From: Ruegeria faecimaris
Lineage (GTDB): Bacteria; Pseudomonadota; Alphaproteobacteria; Rhodobacterales; Rhodobacteraceae
Assembly (NCBI RefSeq): GCF_900182615.1
Contig: NZ_FXTE01000005.1
Location: 62,001-126,000, forward strand
Reading direction: 5' to 3'
DNA length: 64,000 bases
Positions 16,133 through 23,863 of this stretch are shown piece after piece. Position 1 is the first letter of the stretch; every line of letters begins with the position of its first letter. Both the position numbers and the translations under genes were made by a program. The notes beneath the pieces are model-generated. The model saw nothing but the letters and a program-made list of their open reading frames with translations. It was not told the DNA's origin and did no database searches.

Positions 16133-16845
16133 CCAAGCCTGCCCGGATCGGAGCTGATCAGTTTCTGAGATTACCGCTGTTGCCACTATTGGCGGCACAG
16201 GGGATTTCAGTTCGACGAAAGGCGCGGTTCCTGCCCGAACCGACCGGGCCGCGCGAAGGCCGTGAAGGGCGCGGCCCGCGTTTGCGGTTGCTAATCGCAG
16301 GCGACAGCTCGGCAGCAGGTGTTGGCGCTGGCACCCAGGCGCAGGCTTTGTCCGGGCAGTTGGTCGCACAGCTAGCAAAAAGCCACAGTGTCGAATGGCG
16401 GCTCGAGGCTATGACAGGGCATACAACGCTGGATACACTGAAACGCCTTGACGGTCTGACAGATCAATTTGATGCCGCCATTACGGCGCTTGGCGTCAAT
16501 GACGTCACCCGTGGCGTCACTAAAAAGCGGTTTGTCGAACACCAATCCCGTCTGATGCACCTGATCACCGACCAGCTTGGAGCCCGGCGTGTCATTGTAA
16601 CGGCCGTTCCCCAGATAGGTCGGTTTCCCGCCTTGCCGCAACCGCTTGCCTGGGTGCTGGGGCGTCAGGCAGCCCGCCTGGACCAAGGCCTGCAACAGAT
16701 TGCGACCGGCTTCCCGCAAATCCGCCATCTGTCCATTGATTTACCCGACGACCCGGCGCTGGCCGCCTCGGATGGGTATCATCCCAGCCCCAAAGCCTAT
16801 GCGATCTGGGCCGAAAAAGCCGCCGAATTGCTGCGTCAGGCCTGA
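16129..16845 (+). CDS. SGNH/GDSL-family hydrolase
   Basis: A 238-residue protein with SGNH blocks in order: IAGDSSAAG (nucleophile Ser60), ALGVNDVTRG (oxyanion Asn) and DGYHPSPKAY (catalytic Asp/His). These enzymes hydrolyse esters such as lysophospholipids or acetylated sugars. It starts at a TTG overlapping the upstream stop by three bases. No signal peptide is clear. The 3' end overlaps the convergent rarD-like gene by ten bases. Confidence 0.78.
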   Translation: MTKPARIGADQFLRLPLLPLLAAQGISVRRKARFLPEPTGPREGREGRGPRLRLLIAGDSSAAGVGAGTQAQALSGQLVAQLAKSHSVEWRLEAMTGHTTLDTLKRLDGLTDQFDAAITALGVNDVTRGVTKKRFVEHQSRLMHLITDQLGARRVIVTAVPQIGRFPALPQPLAWVLGRQAARLDQGLQQIATGFPQIRHLSIDLPDDPALAASDGYHPSPKAYAIWAEKAAELLRQA

Positions 16846-17738
16846 GCGCGTATCTGCCGGATCATCGGGATCGAATAGACCACAAGCGCGGCCCAGATCA
16901 GCGGAAACGCAATCATGCGGCCGCGGTCGATCTGCTCTCCGAAAACCGCGATGGCAGTCACAAAAATCATCGTCGGCGCGATGTATTGAAGGATGCCCAT
17001 CGTCGACAGGCGCACCAGTTTGGCACCATTGGCATAGATCAACAGCGGCACGGCGGTCACCACCCCGGCCCCGGCCAGCAGCATGGTGTCGGTTGCGACC
17101 AGCCCGAAATGCCCCGTCCCGTTGATCCCCAGCCAAGTCACATAAACCAATGCGGGGATCAGCAGGATCAGCACTTCCAGGAAGAACCCCTGATTTGGCC
17201 CGATGGGGAGTGAGCGTTTGAAGAAGGCGTAGAACCCCCAGCTGAACATAAGCCCCAGCGCCGCCCAGGGCAGGCTTCCGGCCTCTACAACAAGAACCAC
17301 CACCCCGGCTGCGGCCAACCCAACAGCAATCAGCTGCGTCCGGTTCAAAGGTTCGCGCAGCAGCACCGCGCCCAGCGCGATACTGAACAGCGGATTTATG
17401 TAATAGCCCAGCGCTGCGTCCAGCGCATGCCCACTGGCAATCGCCCAGACATAGATCGCCCAGTTCACCGATATCAAAGCAGCTGTCAGGCAGGCCATAC
17501 CCAGCATCTTGGGATCGCGCAGAGCTGACTTCAAATCCCGCGTCCGGCCCAGTGCGATCAGCAATAGCCCGGCCAAAGGCACCGACCAGATGATACGATG
17601 CGCCACAACCTCAACCGGCGCGATATGGGCCATCGCCTTCATGTATAACGGCAAAAAACCCCACAAAACATAGGCCGTTACCGCCAGAACAAGTCCTTTT
17701 GGCGTATCGGCATTTTGTGTGGGTGTTGCGTCAGCCAT
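16836..17738 (-). CDS. rarD: RarD-type EamA-family transporter
   Basis: A 300-residue integral membrane protein with about ten segments. The opening GLVLAVTAYVLWGFLPLYMKA and the RIIWSVPLAG segment are typical of RarD (EamA superfamily). GGAG nine bases before the chosen ATG supports the start. The substrate is unknown; RarD was named from chloramphenicol sensitivity, but most members are uncharacterised metabolite exporters. Confidence 0.8.
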   Translation of the reverse strand: MADATPTQNADTPKGLVLAVTAYVLWGFLPLYMKAMAHIAPVEVVAHRIIWSVPLAGLLLIALGRTRDLKSALRDPKMLGMACLTAALISVNWAIYVWAIASGHALDAALGYYINPLFSIALGAVLLREPLNRTQLIAVGLAAAGVVVLVVEAGSLPWAALGLMFSWGFYAFFKRSLPIGPNQGFFLEVLILLIPALVYVTWLGINGTGHFGLVATDTMLLAGAGVVTAVPLLIYANGAKLVRLSTMGILQYIAPTMIFVTAIAVFGEQIDRGRMIAFPLIWAALVVYSIPMIRQIRAQA

Positions 17739-17851
17739 TGCGGATCTCCGGGAATACCGGTCGTCTTTACGGCAACCCGGACATACTTGGGAACCGCGAA
17801 AACTGTGAAGCAACCCATCAGGATATTTGATATGTGAGACCAGAACAAAGC

Positions 17852-17871
17852 CGGAGCGCCGCAGCGCTCCG
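17852..17871 (-). terminator. terminator of the betaine/DMG operon
   Basis: CGGAGCGC pairs with GCGCTCCG (8 bp, four-base loop). On the minus strand it is followed by GCTTTGTTCT. It starts nine bases beyond the stop of the last gene of the minus-strand run and probably ends its transcript. Confidence 0.65.
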
Positions 17872-17880
17872 ACAATTTGA

Positions 17881-20334
17881 TTACACTTTGACGCGTTCGG
17901 ATTTCGGATCGTACATCGGTTTCAACGATGCCTCGGCCATTACCTTCACGCCGCACACGTCGATTTCATAGGTTGACCCCAGAACATCCGCCGCCTTCTC
18001 ACCCTCGCAGGGCACATAGCCCATACCGATAGCGCCACCCAAAGTATGACCATAATTGCCCGAGCTGAGATAACCGACATATTCCCCGTCCCGCACGATC
18101 GGTTCATTATGGAACAACAGCGGTTCCGGGTCGGTCAGGCGGAACTGAACCAGACGGTTTTTGGGCCCGCTTTCCTTGCGGGCAATCACTGCTTCGCGCC
18201 CGATAAAGTCACAGCCTTTGTCCACCTTGATCGCAAAACCAAGCCCGGCATCCACGACGTTGTCCTCGCACGTGATGTCATGACCAAAATGGCGAAAGCC
18301 CTTTTCGATCCGGCAACTGTCCATCATGTGCATGCCACAGAGTTTCAGGTCCATGTCCTGACCGGCCTCATGCAGCGTTTCGAACACATGGCCCGCCATA
18401 TCGGCGGACATGTAGATCTCCCATCCCAGCTCGCCCACATAGGTCACCCGATGAGCGCGGGCCAGGCCCATGCCGATCTCGATCTCTTGTGCGGTGCCAA
18501 AGGGGTTGGTCGCGTTCGAGAAATCCGCCGGCGAGACCTTTTCCAGCAAAGCGCGCGCATTGGGGCCCATCACGGCCAAAACGCCTTCGCCAGCGGTAAC
18601 ATCGGTTATGACCACGTTGAAGCTACCCACATGGCGCATCATCCAGGTCTGATCCGCCAGCCGCGTCGCCGCCGGGGTCACGACCAGATAGGCGGTCTCG
18701 GTCAGACGGGTCACCGTCACATCCGCCTCGATCCCGCCGGTGCGGTTTAGGAACTGGGTATAGACGATCTTGCCGTTCGGCACCGAATAATCGCCGCCCC
18801 CGATATAGTTCATGAACGCCTCGGCATCCGGTCCTTCAACGCGAATCTTGCCAAAAGAAGACATGTCGTACATGCCAACATTCTCGCGCACCGCGCGGTG
18901 TTCAGCAGCTGAGTTCTCGAACCAATTCTGACGTTTCCAACTGTACTGGTATTCGCGCTCCTGCCCCGGATTTGCGTACCAGTTTGCACGCTCCCAGCCC
19001 GCCAGTTCACCAAACACCGCGCCCTGCTCTTTCAGATGGTGATGGAACGGGGTGCGCCGAACACCGCGCGCAGTGGCTTTCTGGCGATAGGGGTAGTGGT
19101 CGGCATAAAGCAGGCCCAGCGTCTCTTTCGAACGCTCAAACAGATATTGCTTATTGCCCTGAAACGGCTGCATCCGGCTGATATCCACATCGCCCAGATC
19201 AAACGGTTTCTCGCCGCTATCCATCCATTCCGCCAGCGCCATGCCCGCACCGCCCGCAGATTGAATGCCGATCGAGTTGAAGCCCGCCGCGACCCAGACA
19301 TTGTCCATCTCGGGCGCGAGACCGAGGTGATAGGCATCGTCGGGGGTAAAGCTCTCTGGTCCATTGAAGAATGTATGAATCCCAGCCTCGGCCAACATCG
19401 GCATCCGGTTACACGCAGCTTCTAGAATGGGCTCAAAGTGGTCGAAATCCTCGGGCAGCTGGTCAAACTCAAAGCTCTCTGGGATGCCGTTCATCCCCCA
19501 GGGCTTGGCATTGGGCTCAAAAGCACCCAGCAGGATTTTGCCCGCATCTTCCTTGTAATAGGCGCATTCATCCGGCACCCGCAGAACCGGCAGTTGCGAC
19601 AGTCCGTCAATGCCTTCGGTGACGATGTAGAAATGTTCGCAGGCGTGCAGCGGGACGTTCACACCGGCCATCCGGCCGACCTCATGCCCCCACATGCCGG
19701 CGCAGTTCACCACCATATCACATTCGATATGGCCCGAGCCGCTGCCGTCATCGGCAACCCAGTCCACGCCCGTCACGGTACGGCCCTGTTTGGTGATGTC
19801 GGTGACCTTCACCCGTTCCTTGGTAATGGCACCGCGTTGCCGTGCGCCCTTGGCCAGGGCCAGCGCGATATTGGCCGGGTCACCCTGCCCGTCCAGCGGA
19901 AGATAGACCGCGCCCTTGACGTCTTCGACATTCAGATGCGGATACATTTCCTTGACGCGCTCATTGGAAATCTCTTCGACCTCAACGCCAAAGGCACGTG
20001 CCATGGCAGCCAGGCGATAGATCTCTTCACGGCGTTCCTCAGTCAGTGCCACGGTAATCGATCCACAGCGTCTAAGCCCGGTGGACACGCCGGTTTCCTC
20101 TTCCAGCGCGCCGTAAAGCTCCTGCGTGTATTTTGCCAGTTTGGTCATGTTGGACGAGGCCCGCAGCTGAGCGATCAGACCCGCCGCATGCCATGTGGTG
20201 CCGCTGGTCAACTGCTTGCGTTCAAGCAGCACAACATCGCTCCAACCTTTCTTGGTCAGATGATAGGCAACCGAGCATCCGATGACGCCGCCGCCGATGA
20301 TGACAACTCGGGCTTTGTTTGGAAGATCAACCAT
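17881..20334 (-). CDS. dimethylglycine/sarcosine dehydrogenase family protein (FAD + GcvT)
   Basis: An 817-residue protein. An N-terminal DAO domain has the dinucleotide motif GGGVIG (14-19) and TWHAAG with H49, the residue that carries covalent FAD in characterised DMGDH. A C-terminal GcvT-like folate-binding domain follows (about 430-810; WERANWYA, GELGWEIYM, CRIEKGFRHFGHDI). It would oxidatively demethylate a methylated glycine and pass the methyl group to tetrahydrofolate. It is the last gene of the run, 89 bases after the GbdR-like gene. A second protein of the same architecture lies upstream (23864-26314), so one may take dimethylglycine and the other sarcosine; which is which is not decidable by eye. 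Confidence 0.82.
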   Translation of the reverse strand: MVDLPNKARVVIIGGGVIGCSVAYHLTKKGWSDVVLLERKQLTSGTTWHAAGLIAQLRASSNMTKLAKYTQELYGALEEETGVSTGLRRCGSITVALTEERREEIYRLAAMARAFGVEVEEISNERVKEMYPHLNVEDVKGAVYLPLDGQGDPANIALALAKGARQRGAITKERVKVTDITKQGRTVTGVDWVADDGSGSGHIECDMVVNCAGMWGHEVGRMAGVNVPLHACEHFYIVTEGIDGLSQLPVLRVPDECAYYKEDAGKILLGAFEPNAKPWGMNGIPESFEFDQLPEDFDHFEPILEAACNRMPMLAEAGIHTFFNGPESFTPDDAYHLGLAPEMDNVWVAAGFNSIGIQSAGGAGMALAEWMDSGEKPFDLGDVDISRMQPFQGNKQYLFERSKETLGLLYADHYPYRQKATARGVRRTPFHHHLKEQGAVFGELAGWERANWYANPGQEREYQYSWKRQNWFENSAAEHRAVRENVGMYDMSSFGKIRVEGPDAEAFMNYIGGGDYSVPNGKIVYTQFLNRTGGIEADVTVTRLTETAYLVVTPAATRLADQTWMMRHVGSFNVVITDVTAGEGVLAVMGPNARALLEKVSPADFSNATNPFGTAQEIEIGMGLARAHRVTYVGELGWEIYMSADMAGHVFETLHEAGQDMDLKLCGMHMMDSCRIEKGFRHFGHDITCEDNVVDAGLGFAIKVDKGCDFIGREAVIARKESGPKNRLVQFRLTDPEPLLFHNEPIVRDGEYVGYLSSGNYGHTLGGAIGMGYVPCEGEKAADVLGSTYEIDVCGVKVMAEASLKPMYDPKSERVKV

Positions 20335-20423
20335 CCTGAGGACTCCGCTGAATCAGGTTTTGGGCACGTTGCCATGGAAGATCGACAATAAATGCACCAA
20401 AAGCGTCATGTTATGGGCGATTT

Positions 20424-21398
20424 TCACCTATGTGACGCAGCCCGTCTTTCGCGCCTCAGAACAAAGGGCGTGACCCCGAAAAAGCTTTTGTAAACCGATG
20501 AGAAACCGTTCGGAAAGCCGCAGGCCAGACCGATTTCCCGAACGCTCATCGTGGTGTTCAGCAGCAGGTTGTTAGCCTTCGCCAGCCGCATCTCGCGATA
20601 GAAACCGTTTGGGCTGGTGCCAAAGAAAGCTTTGAATTTTCGCTCAAGCGATCGGTTCGAAAGATTTAATGCCTCGACAATCTGCTGGATGGGTAAGGGG
20701 TCTTCGATATTGGCCTGCATCAGCTTGATACATTGATCCAGCTTGGCGTCCCCAGTAGCTGTCAGTTGCGCCCCCGAGAAAGGCTGCATCGATGAAAAGT
20801 CGCGGATATTTTCGTGCAGCATGATATTGGCCACCGTCATCTTGGCAGGCCCCGAGATGTGGCGTCCGATCACGGACAAAGCAACATCGGTTGTCGCCTC
20901 CATCCCTGCGCAGGTCACGACCTGGCCCTGTTCTGTGGCTATCGACAGCTTCGCCTCGAACCGGGCCCCGCGTTCACTCAGGAAAGAGGCGTTTTCCCAA
21001 TGGGTCGCCATGTCTGCGGTGCCAAATTCGTCAATATAGCGGCTGGCAGCTTCGGCCAGCAAAAAGACCTGAGCGCCTCGGAACGTATAGTCCGATACAA
21101 CCCGTCCGATAGACAGATCGGGGTGGTCAGGGTCGGAATTTCCGATCACAAACAGATAATCCGCCTTGGGATGGGTTGATACGGGTTCAGTTTGGACCGT
21201 CGCATCGCTGCTGCTGGCAATGGGCCCACCTTTCAGAGACCGATAGGTAAAGCTGAAGGGCGGGTTGGGGCAGACGCGGTTGGCCAGCCTCAGAACCTCA
21301 ATCAATGCGGCAAGCTCCAACAGCACATAGCCCGGCGCGACCAGAACATCGAAATGTATCTGCGCCTTGTCGGTCAAGCTATCTGGTCGTTGCCGCAT
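20424..21398 (-). CDS. GlxA/GbdR-like AraC-family regulator
   Basis: A 324-residue regulator with an N-terminal DJ-1/glutamine amidotransferase-like domain (about 10-200) and a C-terminal AraC double helix-turn-helix (about 220-320, including SNRSLERKFKAFFGTSPNGFY and IGLACGFPNGFSSVYKSFFG). AAGGGGG five bases before the chosen ATG supports the start. The architecture matches GbdR, the glycine betaine/dimethylglycine-responsive activator of Pseudomonas, and its place between BHMT and a DMG dehydrogenase fits that role. It belongs to the operon (11 bases after BHMT), so it may set up positive feedback. Confidence 0.8.
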   Translation of the reverse strand: MRQRPDSLTDKAQIHFDVLVAPGYVLLELAALIEVLRLANRVCPNPPFSFTYRSLKGGPIASSSDATVQTEPVSTHPKADYLFVIGNSDPDHPDLSIGRVVSDYTFRGAQVFLLAEAASRYIDEFGTADMATHWENASFLSERGARFEAKLSIATEQGQVVTCAGMEATTDVALSVIGRHISGPAKMTVANIMLHENIRDFSSMQPFSGAQLTATGDAKLDQCIKLMQANIEDPLPIQQIVEALNLSNRSLERKFKAFFGTSPNGFYREMRLAKANNLLLNTTMSVREIGLACGFPNGFSSVYKSFFGVTPFVLRRERRAASHR

Positions 21399-21409
21399 CT
21401 TTACCCCCT

Positions 21410-22300
21410 TCAGACGATGCTGTGGCCAGCAGCGCACAGCCGATCTGCCAGTCGCTGAATGTGATCGGGACCGACTTCGCAGCATCCGCCGATGATAGTT
21501 GCACCCTGCGCCACCCACCCCATCGCCTGATCAGCATATTCATCCGGCCCAAGGTCGTGGCGCTGTTGCAGCGCATCGACGGTTGGGGCGTCTTGTAGAA
21601 ATTCCTGGGTAATCCCGGTGAAGCCATTGGCATATGCCCCAAACGGACGCCCGAAGGTGGCGATAATATTCAGCGCAGCGGGCACCGCCTCGGGGCGCGA
21701 GCAGTTGATCAGCACGGCCTCAGGCGTAAAGCGATCAACCAAAGATGCTATTCCCGACAATGGCTCACCCGACCGAAGCCGCGTCCCATCATCATCCATC
21801 ACGGACAGCGCCAGCCAGACCGGCTTGTCTGCCTGTTCCGTTCCACGCAACGCGCCTTCGGCCTCTTGCACCGACGACACGGTTTCGATCAGGAACAGGT
21901 CAACGCGATCTGCCATCATCGCCACCAGTTCGGTGAATTTCTCTGCCGCCTCTTCGACCTCTGGATTCAGGTCCGGCCGGTAAGAGGCGAGAAGCGGACC
22001 CAAAGCCCCAGCGATGCGCCTACCCGCCGGGCGCGCACGCTCGGCCTGCGACAGGGCCGCCTCGATCAGATCTGGCAGCTGATCACCCAAGCCGACACGG
22101 TCCAGACGCGACCGGTGAACAGCATAGGTATTTGTCGTGGCCACAGTCGCACCGCGTGAGAAATAATCCGCATGCACATCCCCGACCAACTCGGGATGGT
22201 CCATCATCACCCGGGTCGACCACAAAGGCGTCGGCGCATCGCCGCTGCGTTTGACCAGTTCCTGCCCGATAGACCCATCCAGAAGGGTTATGTCTGCCAT
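21410..22300 (-). CDS. bmt: betaine-homocysteine S-methyltransferase family protein
   Basis: A 296-residue homocysteine S-methyltransferase (Pfam S-methyl_trans type). The zinc ligands are C200 in LINCSRPEA and C273/C274 in GGCCEVGPDHI. It would move a methyl group from glycine betaine (or a methylated sulfur compound) to homocysteine, giving methionine and dimethylglycine. Downstream and upstream DMG dehydrogenases favour glycine betaine as donor. It is the predicted entry step of the pathway in this run; no gbcAB-type Rieske demethylase is present in the window. S-methylmethionine or DMSP as methyl donor are alternatives. Confidence 0.8.
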   Translation of the reverse strand: MADITLLDGSIGQELVKRSGDAPTPLWSTRVMMDHPELVGDVHADYFSRGATVATTNTYAVHRSRLDRVGLGDQLPDLIEAALSQAERARPAGRRIAGALGPLLASYRPDLNPEVEEAAEKFTELVAMMADRVDLFLIETVSSVQEAEGALRGTEQADKPVWLALSVMDDDGTRLRSGEPLSGIASLVDRFTPEAVLINCSRPEAVPAALNIIATFGRPFGAYANGFTGITQEFLQDAPTVDALQQRHDLGPDEYADQAMGWVAQGATIIGGCCEVGPDHIQRLADRLCAAGHSIV

Positions 22301-22312
22301 TGATGAACCTCC

Positions 22313-23365
22313 TCAGGGAACCAGAACCAGTTTTCCCGGAAACGTTTTTGACTGAAAGTCCTCTTGCGCCGTCGCAATGTCTTTCAGCGGATAGGTTTTT
22401 GAAATCAGGGGCTTGATCCGCCCCGCATTCATCAGTTCGACCAGGCGACCGAAGACTTCGAACGGCTGATGGGTGCTGCCGTGAATGGTAATGTCGCGCA
22501 GATAGATATCCCGCAGATCGGCTTGAACAATCGGGCCAGCAATCGCACCCGCAACGGCATAGAGACCGCCCGGTTTCAGCGCCAGGATCAGGTCAGCCCA
22601 TGCAGGTCCGCCCACCACGTCAATGACCACGTCGAACATGTCGGTGGGCAGCGACGCATCCCGGTTGAACGTGGCGGTCGCGCCCTGGCTTTTCACCGCT
22701 TCGGCCTTGGCCGCACCGGTCACGCCCCAAACCGAGGCACCGCGCAGCGCCGCCAGTTGCACAGCGGCAAGGCCGACGCCACCGGATGCGCCGGTGATCA
22801 GCACCTTTTGCCCGGCAGTCACACCGGATCGGGTCAGCATAGCCTCGGCGGTTCCAAAGGCGCAGGGGATGGCAGCGATTTCATTGTCGGACAGGGGTGA
22901 GGCGCTGACATCATAAAGGTCATCGGCCTGCACCAAACAATATTGCGCAAAGGCGCCGTCAATCTCGGACCCAAGCACGATGAAGCCTGTCGGGTTGCCC
23001 GGTCGCGGACGTGGCAGGTTGATCGGACAGGTCACGCGCTGGCCCGGGGTGAACCCGGTCTCGGGCCCCGCGATTTCGACGATGCCGCACAGGTCACCGC
23101 CCTGAATGCGCGGGAAATTCAGCGCGCCACCCCAGCCTCCGGCTTCGACCTCTTGATCCACCGCATCCGTAGCGCCGGTCACATCCGAGGAGTACCAGCC
23201 GATACGAGTGTTGATATCGGTGTTGTTCACCCCGGCTGCGGCCACACGGACCAGAACCTGCCCCGGCGCAGGGGTTGGGACGGGTATATCGTCACGCCAT
23301 TCCAGCGCCTCGGGCCCGCCGTGACAGGTCAGGAATACACCGGACATCGTTTTAGGCAGTGTCAT
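22313..23365 (-). CDS. MDR-family zinc-type alcohol dehydrogenase/quinone oxidoreductase
   Basis: A 350-residue medium-chain dehydrogenase/reductase: GroES-like N-terminal half, then a Rossmann half with GASGGVGLAAVQLAALRGASVWGVT. The structural-zinc cysteine cluster is not evident, which is usual in quinone-oxidoreductase-like members. The ATG at 23365 is preferred; a TTG six bases upstream overlaps the cupin stop. Its substrate in the betaine run is unknown; a role with an aldehyde or quinone is possible. Confidence 0.7.
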   Translation of the reverse strand: MTLPKTMSGVFLTCHGGPEALEWRDDIPVPTPAPGQVLVRVAAAGVNNTDINTRIGWYSSDVTGATDAVDQEVEAGGWGGALNFPRIQGGDLCGIVEIAGPETGFTPGQRVTCPINLPRPRPGNPTGFIVLGSEIDGAFAQYCLVQADDLYDVSASPLSDNEIAAIPCAFGTAEAMLTRSGVTAGQKVLITGASGGVGLAAVQLAALRGASVWGVTGAAKAEAVKSQGATATFNRDASLPTDMFDVVIDVVGGPAWADLILALKPGGLYAVAGAIAGPIVQADLRDIYLRDITIHGSTHQPFEVFGRLVELMNAGRIKPLISKTYPLKDIATAQEDFQSKTFPGKLVLVP

Positions 23366-23367
23366 GA

Positions 23368-23844
23368 TCAAACCTCGTCATCGGGATGAGGCGGCACAGA
23401 GCCCATCGGGACAATGTCATACCGCGCGTTCAATTCGGCCATTTTCGCCTCATCGGCGAAGTCCGCCTCGGTCATCTTGGCCAGCTCAGCAAGGAATCCG
23501 TCAAAACCGGCAGGCTGGAAAATCATCAGCATCTTAGCAGGTGCATTTCCAGCAACGCGGCAGGCATGCGGCACACCGGGCGGCACATGCATCGTGCTGC
23601 CCGGCCCACAGCGATGCCAGTCGCCATCAACATAGAAATCCACTTCGCCTTCCAGAAAATAGAAGCTTTCGGCATGGGTTTCATGGCGATGAAGGCCAAG
23701 CGCAAAGCTGGCCTTCAGATTGTCTTCCATGAGCGTATAGGCGCCATCAGTATCCCGGGTCGAAACCTTCACAAATGTGTGGTCATTTTCCCAGTCATAA
23801 TTGAGGCCCTCTCCGGGCCCCCGTTTTGAATAACGCATGCTCAT
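23368..23844 (-). CDS. single-domain cupin protein
   Basis: A 158-residue cupin. The two metal-binding motifs are HRHETHAESFYFLEGEVDFYV and PPGVPHACRVAGN. AAGGAG before the ATG at 23844 fixes the start; a longer frame upstream is not needed. Cupins of this type bind a metal and act as small dioxygenases, isomerases or sensors. It lies between DMGDH and the MDR gene, so a role with a methylated-amine intermediate is possible but not shown. Confidence 0.7.
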   Translation of the reverse strand: MSMRYSKRGPGEGLNYDWENDHTFVKVSTRDTDGAYTLMEDNLKASFALGLHRHETHAESFYFLEGEVDFYVDGDWHRCGPGSTMHVPPGVPHACRVAGNAPAKMLMIFQPAGFDGFLAELAKMTEADFADEAKMAELNARYDIVPMGSVPPHPDDEV

Positions 23845-23863
23845 GCAGGTCTCCTTCGGGCGA

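Noticed and set aside
15626..16378. Long upstream extension of the pseudouridine synthase frame
   Set aside because: It is antisense to the SnoaL-like and SGNH genes and carries no domain.
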